Shown here piece by piece: positions 35,341 to 46,776 of a stretch of DNA of 64,000 nt. Within the stretch, counting starts at the first letter, position 1. Each line of letters starts with the position of its first letter. Location: positions 21,205,563 to 21,269,562 of the forward strand of contig OX104113.1 in assembly GCA_944474755.1 (NCBI GenBank), read 5' to 3'. The DNA comes from Limnoperna fortunei (taxonomy: Eukaryota; Mollusca; Bivalvia; Mytilida; Modiolidae). The notes under the pieces are model-generated. The model saw nothing but the letters and a program-made list of their open reading frames with translations, had not been told where the DNA came from and made no database searches. The position numbers and the translations under genes are program-made.

Positions 35341-36481
35341 CAGGGGTCACCACACACACTCTAAAAATGTAGGGAGGTGTGACTTCTCTCTGATAGGGAG
35401 ACTTCAGGGAGACACTTGGGAGAAGACATGGGACTGTACAAATAATTAATTTCGTAGTAGTTACATACATTTTTCATTATTTACATCAATTTCCAGGATT
35501 TTTTCTCTTGTGTTTTTAAACCATAACACACTTATTTTCAGTTTTTTTCTTTCTTTTTCATTATTATTCATGGTATGCAATATCAAACAGTAAATAACCT
35601 TTATCATTAATCAATGAAAAAGCACCAGATATAACGACTATTTTTCTATCTACTTCCGTACTTGTAGCCATACAAGGCATTCACAAATAAAAATAGATCT
35701 ACAAAAATATTTGTGTAGACCTAAACTTCATTCATGCATAGACTATCTATACTATATTTAGTTAGTATAGACTGTCCCTGATTCACCAGTTCTTGTATAT
35801 CATAATATTCCTAATAGTTTGTGATGAACATGCCATGTTTATCTGAACAAAATTTCTAAAGAAGATAAGTAGAATAACATAACATTAAACCCAGAAATAA
35901 TTCTTCAGTTCAGCACACTTCCACTTGGACAAAGTTGTGCTGATCCGAATTGCTTCATGGGACACCCATCTACAGAACTTATCATGATGTCAATAATTAC
36001 TATTCATCTTTATTCTTTCAAGTGCAGCTCATATATTTATCAAAAGAAAATTGTTAAAATACAATACACTTTAAAAGAACTGAAGTTTGAAACCAATTAA
36101 ACGTGTTTTTTTATAAACAAAATTACGACTTTTCATTTTGGGCCGTTGTACTTTACTTTTCTTCATTGTTCACTTCCGGTAATTAGCCACATCCAGTAAA
36201 TAAACAAATGGCGCGTAATCCAGTTGAAAGACGTAAATCGTTTAAAAATATGTATAATACACAAATTGTTTGCCGTTTTTATCGGAATTACACATTTACT
36301 GATAAATTGGTAGTCAGGGTAAATTATTTGGACCAGATTTACAAGTAACTTATGTGAACAATCGGGCGACTTAAGGGAAATAACAGGGCGACTTCGACTT
36401 CAATTTTGAGGTTCCTTAGGGCGACTTCAGGTCCCATTAGGGTGACTTTGTCGCCCACTTGGCCCAGTGTGGTGAGCCCTG
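35341..36481 (+). mobile_element. 1141-bp hAT-like element, 5-bp target duplication
   Basis: Left end CAGGGGTCACCACAC; right end reverse complement CAGGGCTCACCACAC. Flanked by AGTGT (35336-35340 and 36482-36486). The interior includes a promoter-like block (CACTTCCGGTAATTAG, an ETS-type site in reverse) just upstream of a 46-codon frame, then a run of GGGCGACTT motifs before the right end. Near-complete copies: 61467-62524 (same orientation) and 59570-60265 (inverted, partial). Confidence 0.88.
36208..36348 (+). CDS. small conserved frame in hAT-like element, copy A (46 aa)
   Basis: ATG to TAA, starting MARNPVERRKSFKNMYNTQ and ending VNYLDQIYK. In the other copies the final codons continue K-Y-(L/F)-L-stop, so TAA here is a later change. 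The ATG lies in ACAAATGGC about 30 bases after the ETS-type CACTTCCGGTAATT. Conserved with 30326-30475, 59688-59840 and 62272-62425. No known domain. Followed directly by the GGCGACTT-rich terminal segment. Confidence 0.5.
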   Translation: MARNPVERRKSFKNMYNTQIVCRFYRNYTFTDKLVVRVNYLDQIYK

Positions 36482-36875
36482 AGTGTCATTTGGATAACAT
36501 TTAATAAATTTTTTATCCAACATAAAAGTATTGTTTGTTACAGTTACTTCCAACTGTAAAAAGATGGATTCCCCTATTTCCATGCTATTTTAAGTATCTG
36601 GTTCCCGATAGTCTGTGTTCCTATAAAAAGGTTACCTTCCGATCGGTATTCAGTGTGATTTCCGGTTACTGGTTTAGTCAAATATTTGTTTATGGGCAAC
36701 CAGCAGATAAATGTAAACAATGAAATTACTGTTTATTTTTTTCTGGGGAGAATCATAAGAAAAGCGGTCGGCGGAAATAATTTACAGATGAAAAAACACG
36801 TTAATTTTTTTTCACAATCTTAAAATTTCGGGTCGGCGGATCCGTAAACCAACAAAATAAATAATACGGGCCTAA

Positions 36876-37270
36876 AGTCTTTTCTACAACAAGAGTTGAT
36901 GATGTGTCAGGCTTTTAACACTGAAACGACTATTTAGTTTGATCTATATCATGATTTCAACACGCGTGGTTCAACACCGAATACGAATTGAGTATATAAA
37001 ATCATTCGTGGAACGATATATTCTTTGACATTAATATTAAGTGATAATTTCGAAAATTTGAAAAAGCAATTCAAGTGGAATTGATTTTAAAGTTTTTAAA
37101 AAGAATTTCTTTACAAGTCTTGTATTTATTGTGTAATGTGCTATTTTACCGTTAAAAATGTGAAGCCGCGTGTTCACCTCTTAATTATAAAATCATACAA
37201 TACACAAGTTTATTGAAATGTTTGAGAGCACGTGCTTGATTAAATGATGACTGGACAATACTTAGATAAT
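36876..37270. other. non-coding stretch, no gene seen
   Basis: No domain, terminus or RNA gene recognised. Confidence 0.4.
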
Positions 37271-37282
37271 CAATTGATTTAA

Positions 37283-37342
37283 TTGATTGATTAATGGTGT
37301 TTAACGCCCGAGCAGCAATATTTCAGCTATATTCAGGCGAAA
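37283..37342 (-). mobile_element. 60-bp SINE-tail retroposon
   Basis: Consists only of the shared SINE tail: on the minus strand CGCCTGAATATAGCTGAAAT, then TTGCTGCTCGGGCGTTAAAC and an (ATCA)n end. Flanked by CAATTGATTTAA and CAATCGATTTAA (37271-37282 and 37343-37354; one mismatch). Its 5' boundary matches that of the element at 54534 to within a base or two. Confidence 0.8.
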
Positions 37343-37777
37343 CAATCGATTTAAGGTTTGACACAATTTACATCCAGTAAAAGTTCAAATGGTTGAAACA
37401 TTAATCAGAGGCGCTGACAGGGAAATTTCGACGATAGAATAGCAAAGATTTTGACAATTTTAAGGGCAAAATGCGGTCTTCTAACCTTGTATTAATGTAT
37501 TAAAATGGCATATTTTAACACAAATCTCTAAATTAAATTGCAACATTTTAATTTTTTCACTCTGTAAGCATGAAAGGAAATTGAAAATCCACAGTGGTCA
37601 ACACGGTGGGTCACGATATGTAGTGGACAGAACATGATGTACCGCAGAATACCACCGTGACCTATGGTGAGGAATTTTTTAATGAAAAAAACCACGACCA
37701 CAGTATATAGTGGGCAATATAAAAAACATGTCATGTCTGTAATCCTTAAAGTTTTGTATCCAGTCAGACACCAAATG

Positions 37778-38540
37778 TCAGTCTTCGCAAAATTTTGTTC
37801 TTTGCTTGTTGGACCTAAACACAAATACTGCCAGACCAATTTAACATTTCAGTTGTAAATTTAACAAATTTGCCTGTTTTTTTGCCAGTCGTGTCAGGCG
37901 GACCAGCACATTTCGGCAATATCTTTGAGAATGCCTTTGTACACAGATGAGACATACTCATTGCAGAGGAGTCATCCTTCCGTAAATGGCCGATTTCTGG
38001 TACAGATGAGCTCACGCGCACACATCTGTACTTGCTGCCTCATCCAATCAAAACGCCAGAAACAAGAGCGTTGTTATGGAGGCATAACAACGTTCTTCTA
38101 TGAAGTTCTTGTTTCCGCCGTTCTGATTGGACGTCAGAGACAATTAAGTCTAAAACAATGGAGAGTCTATAGGTTATCGCGATGTGAAAGTTGTTGGTTT
38201 ACAGAAGAAATAGGTACTTTCATACGTTTTTGGGAAAGTCTGTGTGAACTTTCACTCGTGATAGAAATTTTTATGTCTTTTGGCGGTTCCGCTGCACTCC
38301 ACTCGCGAAAAGACAGAAAATTTCTATCACTCGTGAAAGATCAACCGGTCTTTCCCAAAAAGTAAGACAGAACCTATTAGTCTTCGCGAAATTAGTTCTT
38401 GGCTTGTCTGACCTAAACAAAAATGCTGCCGGACGGATTTAACATTTCTGTTGTAAATTAAACAATTTGCCGGACCAGAGTTAAATTTGCCTGTTTTTTT
38501 TCCAGTCATGTCCGGTGGACTGGCACATTTCGGGAAGACT
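37778..38540. repeat. repeat cluster: two CAGTCTTC-type segments around a hairpin element
   Basis: A block starting CAGTCTTCGCAAAATTT (37780) is repeated at 38380 (AGTCTTCGCGAAATT). Both run through a shared AACATTTC(A/T)GTTGTAAATT stretch and end CACATTTCGG. The second ends GAAGACTG, a hAT-like terminus. Between them, 37925-38370 is the third copy of the GTACAGATG repeat, with inverted blocks CATCCAATCAAAACG.../...TTCTGATTGG and a 38226-38362 hairpin built on TTTTTGGGAAAG. No target duplication resolved. Confidence 0.5.
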
Positions 38541-39759
38541 GTTAAATGGCGTTTTGAAATGCGGATAAATTTTCATTTGGATTTTCCATACTTAATTTTG
38601 ACCTTGTTTTGAACTGAAGTGTATGTTAGGAAAATTCCATTGTTGTCTATTGTCTATTCGAAATACTTGGGGTAATGTCGTCTGACGTTGAGGCGGGGAA
38701 AGTCTCACATATTGTTTGAATACCATTGTATGTTATGAAAGCAGACGAACATATGTAAACAACATTAGACCCTCATAGAAACAAAAATGACTGACTTCCT
38801 ATGGAAATTCAATCTATCAAAATGAAGATTCAAAAGCATTTCTAAATTTCTATGTTAGGTACCATACCATTGAAGTCGGTGAAGAGATGAAAACCAAAAT
38901 AATTTATTGATTGTTTTATTGTAATTGTACATACATTGTAACTAAAATGTTAACTTAATAATAAAAAAGCAATAGTATTGAAACTTGCCCTCTTCTTTTC
39001 CTAATAAAAACATGATAACTTGATCTAGTGATCAATATCACATTCAAACGAGACACAAATACATTTTCAATGTTTAAACTCATCAGTACAATGGTATTTT
39101 CATTGTTAATTGTGGTCACAAGATATAAACTTCATGGCTCAACAAATACTCAACAGCTAAATAGGTAGATTTAGTATTAAAGGAACTTGACAGACGTAAA
39201 TTCAATATTTATTTTAAGGATTTCATCGCAGATTGAGTTATAATGTTTAAAAACCTTCAGTTAATTTTCCTTTGTATACATATATGTAGAACTTTTTTTC
39301 TTGTTTCTAGATGTAGATAAAGCCCATGTTAAACAGTAGCTCAACTTTTAGTTATATAAAAACAGTATAAAAGACTATAAAACTCATACAATTAAGTTTC
39401 AAATCTTATTCATTCTACCCCATAAATCCTTAGGTATTTAAAAGTGTTTGCAGAGAATACGTTTTGAAAATTTATTGATTTTACATGGTTTTATGTATTT
39501 CAGTCAATAAATACCATCTTTGATGATTGTAACTATATGAACTCAAAACTTAACAAAACTACTAAGAATTTAGAAGTAAAAGAAAGAAGAATATCAGAAT
39601 GTCTGAACGCTGAAACCTACATGTTACATGTATATTTCAGGGTGTCAACATGGTTAATGCCATTCCCCATTATATAAATAAAATTTTTGAATGTATTTTT
39701 TAAAATCTAGAATCTTAATTTTTTTATCATTTTTGAACCATATATTGATTATGTTTCAG
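38541..39759. other. non-coding DNA upstream of SAMD4 coding exon 1
   Basis: AT-rich with no recognised repeat or gene. It ends in a pyrimidine-rich tract and TTTCAG, the acceptor for SAMD4 exon 1, so it is intronic in any transcript spliced to that exon. Confidence 0.5.
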
Positions 39760-39772
39760 TTTTGGTTATAAA

Positions 39773-39795
39773 ATGGAATGTGTGGAATAAAATGA
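39773..39795 (+). promoter_or_regulatory. two overlapping five-codon upstream ORFs
   Basis: ATGGAATGTGTGGAATAA (39773-39790) ends one base before the in-frame ATG at 39792. A second, ATG at 39778 to TGA at 39795, overlaps that ATG. Both are out of frame with SAMD4, so they could favour initiation at the later ATG (39807). Confidence 0.4.
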
Positions 39796-39806
39796 AGTCT
39801 AATAAC

Positions 39807-39993
39807 ATGTTTCGAGATCACATGAACTCTGTGAACAGTTGGTTTGAAAGTTGGAGTGAATGTGAACAAACAGTAGCTTTATATTCTCTGTTGATGAGAG
39901 CTACAACAACACAATGTCGGTTTTTATCTCAAGTGCTGTCACAAAGGAACTACAGTGATATCGCAGAATTGGAGAAGGAAGCAAATGAATCGG
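39807..39993 (+). CDS. SAMD4: SAMD4/Smaug coding exon 1 (PHAT-like domain, first part)
   Basis: Encodes MFRDHMNSVNSWFESWSECE and on to ELEKEANES, matching the start of vertebrate SAMD4 (MFRDQV... W-x-x-ECEQTVAL). I chose ATG 39807 because it aligns with the family's MFRD start and has A at -3. The in-frame ATG at 39792 would add five residues. Acceptor TTTCAG ends at 39759, so the exon includes about 47 bases of 5' UTR. The donor is CGG|GTAAAT, phase 1. This domain contributes to protein contacts of Smaug rather than RNA recognition. Confidence 0.95.
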
Positions 39994-40517
39994 GTAAATA
40001 CTCCAGTGTTATAACTGTTAACAGTTGTTTATCAAGGATTATATTGCACATTTTAAGTTGCTTGTCCATCATTCAGTCCATAATTATGTTGAAGTCGTAG
40101 AAAACTGCAATACATGTACTAGTAAATCTGGTTTCCAGCAGAATATGAATGATAAAGCTATTTTGGTTAATGAAAGAAAATGTGTGTATTGTCCATTTTT
40201 AAAGTTTAGAAAATATGTACACAGTTCCCCTTTTCCCTCGTAATATTTGTATCTTTAATCAAAGAACATTCTTCTGAATTTAAATTGGTTTGAAAGCATT
40301 TTAAAGTCAGATCTTTTTTTAGTGACAATAAAATAATGCATTTTAAAAATTTTACATGATGACTTATAATATACCTGTGTTACAAGTGCTTGTTGTATAC
40401 AAATTTACAAAAAAAATTTTTTTAAACCATGTTGATTTTTTCCAAATAGTCAACGGTAACTTCTGAGTGACATGTTTTTCGATTTGTATAATGTATTTTT
40501 ATCTTACCTGATTTCAG

Positions 40518-40919
40518 CTTATATTCACAACTTGTGTAATGAAAGCAAAGAAAGTGCAATTTCAAAGTTATTAGCTCGCTTGCCATTGCTGCATACTGGC
40601 AACACAGATGCTAAAAAAGAATACTTAAGACTGATTCCAACTATATTATCATATTCAAAAGAACATGGTACCCACATTGAAGACACTCGACAGTTGTTAT
40701 CATATTCATTAATTCATCCAGCGTGCACAAGTGATGAACGATCGCAATTCACAATGTGGATTGGTCAGTTAGAAGAGATCTTCACATATGGAATTAATCA
40801 ACATAAAACTAGTGATAAAACAGACATTAATTGTTGGCAGGAAAAACATGAAGAGAATCACCATACACCATTACATGTCACATATTCTGCTCCTGCCAGA
40901 TACCCCATGAAACCACCAT
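40518..40919 (+). CDS. SAMD4: SAMD4/Smaug coding exon 2 (PHAT-like domain, second part)
   Basis: Acceptor ATTTCAG, donor CCAT|GTAAGT. With the carried base it begins AYIHNLCNESKE and includes ISKLLARLPLLHTGNTDAKK, IEDTRQLLSYSLIHPA and MWIGQLEE, all close to vertebrate SAMD4 (LLTHLPLLKPGN, IEESRQLLSYALIHPA, MWLNHLED). After that comes a polar tail ending APARYPMKPP. Exon 1 plus exon 2 give the complete helical N-terminal region. Ends in phase 1. Confidence 0.97.
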
Positions 40920-43044
40920 GTAAGTAATAGGAAAGTTTTGTAAAATCTGAAGTCTTTTTATTGTATGCAGACATGTTTACCCCTGTTTTTCATGCACATT
41001 TTCTTATATTCTTAACCTAAAAACAGTGAAAACTAAATGCTGTCTGTGTGACGAACATGTCTTTTACTTTTAATCTCGGTCCAGTAAAACTCAATGTATA
41101 TCCAGACCAAATGTCCGGTGTTGGTTCCGAAAATACGTAACAAACTTAAACTTCAACTTCAGTTAGAACAAAAAGAAGTAGTTCATTATTCTTGCATTCA
41201 AATTCTGTCAAATGGGAATTTCTGTCTTGTTTTTCTCAAATTAAAATGCATGGTAAAGGGATATTCACTAACTTTTTTTCATGGATGCCACCTGGAATTC
41301 TAACTTAAAAAATTTTGGCACCCAGTGAAAAAGTTAGGCACCCTGCACACATTTCTTATTTTTGTATTATGAAAAAGAAAACACTTCCATAAATTAAAAC
41401 TTGAAATAAATGATAGGATAGAACTGTGAAACAAATAATATTATGTAACATAAAATGCACTATTAAAAGTATTTAAAGATCTAAATTGACTTTTTTGAAA
41501 GTTACTGCCAAAGTATTAATTTGTATTGTGTTTAAATCATTCATGCAATACTCATCACAAGCCACATGGTATTTGCAATCTCCGCCACCGAGTTCATATC
41601 GGCTCCGGAAATTTTAGTATTTTTCAGCTTTCAACTGGTTTCCGGTATCATTTTTACTAAGCTTTATGTACAAAGTAAACATGGTAAAAGTCAAACGGGA
41701 CCAGTTAACACTGTGTGGCGTAAACAGGATAAACATGACGCAAAACAAAAATATTTCAGATTTCTTACCAATATGGAAATAAAATTGAAAGGAGACATAC
41801 CGCTACTGTTCAGAATGACAAGGTAAAATTCGTTGAAACGGATATCAACCAAATAATAACAGATCGCCACCTGGATGATCAAAAAGCAAACTTTACTCGC
41901 CCATGCAATTATTAGGTCGCCTTGGGCGACTGTTTGTGTAAATCTCTGTGGTATATTATTCGCAGAGCCATTCAACATGGAAATAAGTCTAGTCCTTGTA
42001 CTGCATTCACAAATAAATAACAATTTTATTATTAATTTATTATTTTTCTGGAGGTAGTATTTTACAATGAGACATGTCAGACTAGTTACCAAAGGAGTGA
42101 ATACACACTGTAAACTCATTTACTGCCATTTTATTCCATGAAAAATTTTTTTTTTTTAAATATCCTGACCCCAAGTGCCTTTGATTTTCAACAGGAAGCT
42201 GTCATATTGGAGGGTTTTAATTGGTTAATGAATTGTAAAGTTAGCAGTCAATTGGTCATACTTGTAGCTTTGCTATAAAACTTTGTCTTGATACCAAAGT
42301 AGCACAACCAGGGTTGCCAGCATGTTCCAACCCAAATGTGATCCCCTGCAAGTCAAATTATTTTTTCTTGGGTCCAGTAAAAATGATTCGGCCTGGTAAA
42401 GTTTCTCGGGTTACCTGAACAAATGTCCTGTAAAATATTTTACATTTTACGATCAGTGAGATACACACTTGAGTATACATTAAGAATAGATTGGATCATT
42501 TTCATGAATTAAAAACTTACTGAACAAACCATATTTTATTATTAGCTGCCTACATACTGTACATGTAGTACGGCACATGCAAAAGTAAAGCAACAATTTT
42601 TTTTTGCCATAGCACAACTGGCATCAAAAATATTATGTTGGTAGGTAGGGTTTTTTTTTTTTTTTCATGCATTAATATGATTGCATCAATTAAACAAGAA
42701 TCATGGCATTTGAATTAGTAGTCAGTTAAAAACCCTAATAAGTTTTCAGTGTTAAAATATTTCAGATTTTTTGCGTATTTATGTCAGGATCTATGTTCGC
42801 TTTCTTTCTGTGTTTGGTGTCGACATGCTTAAAGTTCAAGTTATTTTAGGTAATTTAAATTAAAGCAGTCAAGTGATCTTGTATAAAAGTATGTTTTGAA
42901 AGAGTAATGTCCAATAAACCTAGTTTTATGGTTTTTGATGATGCAGCTGGCAATGCTGTTGTGCATAAACAATATGTAGGCATGAATAAGGTGACTTATA
43001 TTTGTCTAAAGTGTTCATGATAAGTGAAATGTTTTATTTTTTAG
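40920..43044 (+). other. SAMD4 intron 2: repeat fragments only
   Basis: At 41290-42060 there is a repeat whose TTTGCAATCTCCG and CATATCGGCTCCGGAAATT blocks recur in the elements at 43529 (inverted) and 45190. It also carries AAACATGACGCAAAAC followed by a short frame, and GTCGCCTTGGGCGAC. No clear termini. The rest is AT-rich with T-runs. Confidence 0.5.
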
Positions 43045-43284
43045 TAACACGAAACCATGCTCCATTGACCAGAACAACATCTTTAGTTCCTCCTCCATCA
43101 ACATTAAATGTTTCTATCAATGAATGGTTATCTTCTAGTGACACTCAAATCAATCGTGTAGAACATGCCCCCTTGTCTCCACAAAGTAGCATCACATCAT
43201 CAGGTAGTAGTAGTGACACTCATCAAGAAGACGGACCTCAGCCTGTCCGTAACAGTTTTTTGGAGGAAGGCAGTGGAATGAGAG
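43045..43284 (+). CDS. SAMD4: SAMD4/Smaug coding exon 3 (linker)
   Basis: Acceptor ATTTTTTAG, donor AGAG|GTATGT. Encodes TRNHAPLTRTTSLVPPPS, then HAPLSPQSSITSSGSSSD and NSFLEEGSGMR. The HAPLSPQSS and EEGSGM blocks are conserved in vertebrate SAMD4 just before the SAM domain. The rest is a Ser/Thr/Pro-rich disordered linker, shorter than in vertebrates. Phase 1 at both ends (240 bp). Confidence 0.95.
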
Positions 43285-43528
43285 GTATGTTTATTTAATT
43301 TACTGAAAAATTAGTACATGTTATGTACAGTAACATGTCAAACCCTTAATTAATGGGAGTTCTTTGTAAATTTATTACTAAATTGCAATGTTTTGAAATC
43401 TGTTAATAGAATTGATGGTCGTACTAGGCTTTAAAATTTTGCATATAAAAACATAAACATATTAAATTTTGGTAGCAGGTACTTAAAGTCTGCATGCAGA
43501 TGATTTTGAGGCCAGAGGGTAATGTATC

Positions 43529-44442
43529 CAGGGCTCGCGTTGGAGGGCGACTCTGGCGAAGAAGTCGCCTTATCGTGGTCCCACTTCGCTGTCGATCATC
43601 TTCAAAAGCGAAGTGAAGTCGCCCTTTCATTTTGTAGAATCGCCTAATGTCGCCTTTCAAATTTTATTCCCATTTGGTAAGAAATCATCATATTTTTGAT
43701 ACCGAGTCATGTTTATTATGTTTACGTGCCAAAGTTCAACTGGTATCCTTATAACTTTTATTTGGAAAATAAAGGGTAGGAAACCAGCTCAGAGCACAAG
43801 AACTTGTGAAAAATTCCGAAGCGGATATGAATTTGGTGCCGGAGATTGCAAATATACTACGCTGATAGTAGTGAAATGAGTTTTGCAATGATAGAAACGA
43901 AGTAAAAATAGTATTTTTAGTATATTATTACTTTAAACAAATTTAAGTTAAATATGTTTAAATACTTTTAATAGTGAATTTTACAATTTTACATAATATA
44001 TTATGTCACAATGATGTAATTTTCTACTTCTAGTTCTAATAGTACTTCGTTATAAATCAATCAAATTGTGTATCAATGACAAAGAAACATTTATTTTAAT
44101 GAACAGAACAGTTTTGTGAAAGTTGATTCTTTTTTTTATTGTTATGTTTAATACATTTATTTATGAAAATGTGTGTAATAAGTATACTGAATTGTTAATC
44201 TGATCTTTGATACTTTATCCTCAATAAATTACACTGCTAAAAAAACATACATTGTATAACAATAAAAATGCAAATGCTAACACTTATTAAAAAATTAAAA
44301 AAATAAACAGGAAGCTTTCGTGACAAATAATGATTTTCCCAGTTATCCACCCACTTCTCCCTGTTCTATCCTCACTTCTCCCTGTCAGCCACCCAAAATA
44401 GAAGTGACTTCTCCCTATAATTTTGACCCTGCGTGAGCCCTG
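43529..44442 (-). mobile_element. 914-bp hAT-like element, 5-bp target duplication
   Basis: Left end CAGGGCTCGCGTTGG; right end reverse complement CAGGGCTCACGCAGGG. Flanked by GTATC on both sides (43524-43528 and 44443-44447). The left side has several GGCGAC/GTCGCC motifs. A promoter-like GGAATTTTTCACAAG stretch and a short ATG frame (MTRYQKYDDFLPNGNKI) sit on the minus strand. Lies in SAMD4 intron 3. Its right end was later copied by the 551-bp tandem duplication. Confidence 0.85.
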
Positions 44443-45370
44443 GTATCTGGAATGCAATGAGCAACATTGTAACCCTGTTATTATAAATATCCTAATTAAA
44501 CCTCAAACAACATCTTTTAATGCAAAAAAGTTGTCATCATACACAACATCTATGTGTATTGCCTATTTCTCATGTTTGATTGAACATTTAACAAGTTTGA
44601 AGAAGGCAAGGGGGATTTAGATTTCTGATAGGTTGTTGCAGTCTTCACGCTTAACTTTTTTGGTCACAGGCCAACTGGGCCTGTACCTACAGAATTTTAC
44701 AGGCCCACACGAAAATTAACAAGCCCGAATATTTCATGTAAATTTTTAGAGTGTCAATACTAAGAAATATTCAATAAAGTGGCAGTAAAAATCAATTAAA
44801 TAATTTTGAGTCATTTATTCGCAAATGCTAACACTTATTAAAAAATTAAAAAAATAAACAGGAAGCTTTCGTGACATATAATGATTTTCCCAGTTATCCA
44901 CCCACTTCTCCCTGTTCTATCCTCACTTCTCCCTGTCAGCCACCCAAAATAGAAGTGACTTCTCCCTATAATTTTGACCCTGCGTGAGCCCTGGTATCTG
45001 GAATGCAATGAGCAACATTGTAACCCTGTTATTATAAATATCCTAATTAAACCTCAAACAACATCTTTTAATGCAAAAAAGTTGTCATCATACACAACAT
45101 CTATGTGTATTGCCTATTTCTCATGTTTGATTGAACATTTAACAAGTTTGAAGAAGGCAAGGGGGATTTAGATTTCTGATAGGTTGTTGCAGTCTTCACG
45201 CTTAACTTTTTTGGTCACAGGCCAACTGGGCCTGTACCTACAGAATTTTACAGGCCCACACGAAAATTAACAAGCCCGAATATTTCATGTAAATTTTTAG
45301 AGTGTCAATACTAAGAAATATTCAATAAAGTGGCAGTAAAAATCAATTAAATAATTTTGAGTCATTTATT
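44269..45370. repeat. recent 551-bp tandem duplication
   Basis: GCAAATGCTAACACTTATTA occurs at 44269 and 44820, and the two 551-bp units are almost identical (one visible change: GTGACAAATAATG versus GTGACATATAATG). Each unit contains the right end of the element at 43529 and the first 180 bp of the element at 45190. It is therefore younger than both, or an assembly artefact from two haplotypes. Confidence 0.95.
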
Positions 45371-46246
45371 CTCTTGAAAATGACATTAGTATTGTCTCTC
45401 AGGGAATAGAACAAGAGGAACTTGCTTTTATCAACAAGTGTTGGTACTAGTATGTACAATTTTATATTATATGGGTTTATCTTAAGCAGTTTAACTTAAA
45501 TTATTGATAAGTTCTACTCAATGAAAGACCCGAACACACAGTTTGAATAACTTCTTTTATCTCACATTTCCATAAATATTCAACATTACAATGAAAAAAA
45601 CTCAACTGCCACAAGGCCGTTAAATAAAATACATGTTTCTTAGTAATTAGTACATAAGTTCATTGAGTATTATAAAGTAGAACTAAGGAGTAGAAAGTGG
45701 ATACTTGTCAAACATATAATATTAATTATTATGTATTTAATGTAAAATGCACTACTTAAAATATTTATACAGATCAAAATTAAAGTTTTTGATAGTTTTA
45801 AATCTTTACAAAACACTTTTCAATACCAGCAGCATCGTTATTTGCAATCTCCGGCCCTATGTTCGTATCCGCTCAGGAAATTCCCATATTTTACTATTGC
45901 TTTGAACTGGTATCTGCTTTTAATTTCCGGCAACCCTTTATGTTAATGGTACAAGTTATACGGAAACCAGTTTTACTAAGACTGGTTACAAAATTTATAG
46001 AAGTAATGGGACCAGTTTCATTTTACGTAATTATTATGGTTTTGTTTTTGCAAGAAATTACGATATGGCAAGTTAAACTAAATAAATTATACCCATCTCT
46101 GGCGGTTTTTTATTATCAAAATGAATTGACAGAACAGCTTATTTCTTGGCACACGCCAGCTGGGCGTCCATAGTTCAGAGTTTTAGAGGCCCAAACTTAT
46201 TTTTACCCGCCGCGGGCATCGGACTACCGGCTTAATTCGAAGACTG
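45190..46246. mobile_element. 1057-bp hAT-like element, 6-bp target duplication
   Basis: Left end CAGTCTTCACGCTTAAC; right end reverse complement CAGTCTTCGAATTAAGCC. Flanked by TTGTTG (45184-45189 and 46247-46252). Holds TTTGCAATCTCCGGCCC and TATCCGCTCAGGAAATT, a block shared with 41570 and 43860. The 104-codon frame at 45859-46173 is hydrophobic with no known domain and is not preserved elsewhere. Located in SAMD4 intron 3. Confidence 0.85.
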
Positions 46247-46776
46247 TTGTTGGTATTTATAATTTGTTATGGCTATCTTATAGTTATTTTGTCTGTGCAC
46301 TGAAAACAAATTGATATCTAACAGTTCTACTAGAATTTATAAATAACTAATGAAATTTTGTTTTCTAACCAAATAAATTATTTTTTTTCTAGTTTTCATT
46401 AAAGTCAGTATTTGTTTTTAACCTTGGGGTCACATTAATTGTTCCATTCAGATTCTGTGTTTTGAGATATCTTCGCTGATATACAGGTATTTGAAGGGGT
46501 GCATTTTGGGTTTATTTTTTCATGCATGAAAAAACAGAAAATTGTGTTAACGCGACCTTTGAGATTATGTACTAGTATCCAATGTTCAAAATTGTCGGTC
46601 ATCAGATCATCAATTCCAAACTAGGCTACTTTTGAGGACCAAAAGTTTTATCCCATTTGTCCGCTGGGCGGCTGCTGATTTTTTTTAAGACAGACACGAC
46701 TTGTCATCTTTCACCTTAGTAACATGTATACAAAATCATTGTTTCTGATTGTAATACAATCAGTATCTTGTCTTTT

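Larger units (their letters stand above)
34941..36872. mobile_element. Harbinger-like MITE with a hAT-like insert
   Basis: Starts GGCCGTTTTTATTTAATTTG and ends, reversed, GGCCCGTATTATTTATTTTG. The next block on both sides is TTGGTTTACGGA. Flanked by TAA on both sides (34938-34940 and 36873-36875), the 3-bp TWA duplication typical of PIF/Harbinger. The insert at 35341-36481 accounts for more than half its length. Sister MITEs lie at 52741-52997 and 59401-60576. Confidence 0.75.

Noticed and set aside
37778..37925. Complete hAT-like element of the CAGTCTTC type
   Set aside because: The left end is good but the right end near 37925 lacks CTG and no flanking duplication could be matched; kept only as a repeat cluster.
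37925..38365. 146-codon open frame on the plus strand
   Set aside because: Lies wholly in the GTACAGATG hairpin repeat; inverted-repeat DNA explains its length.
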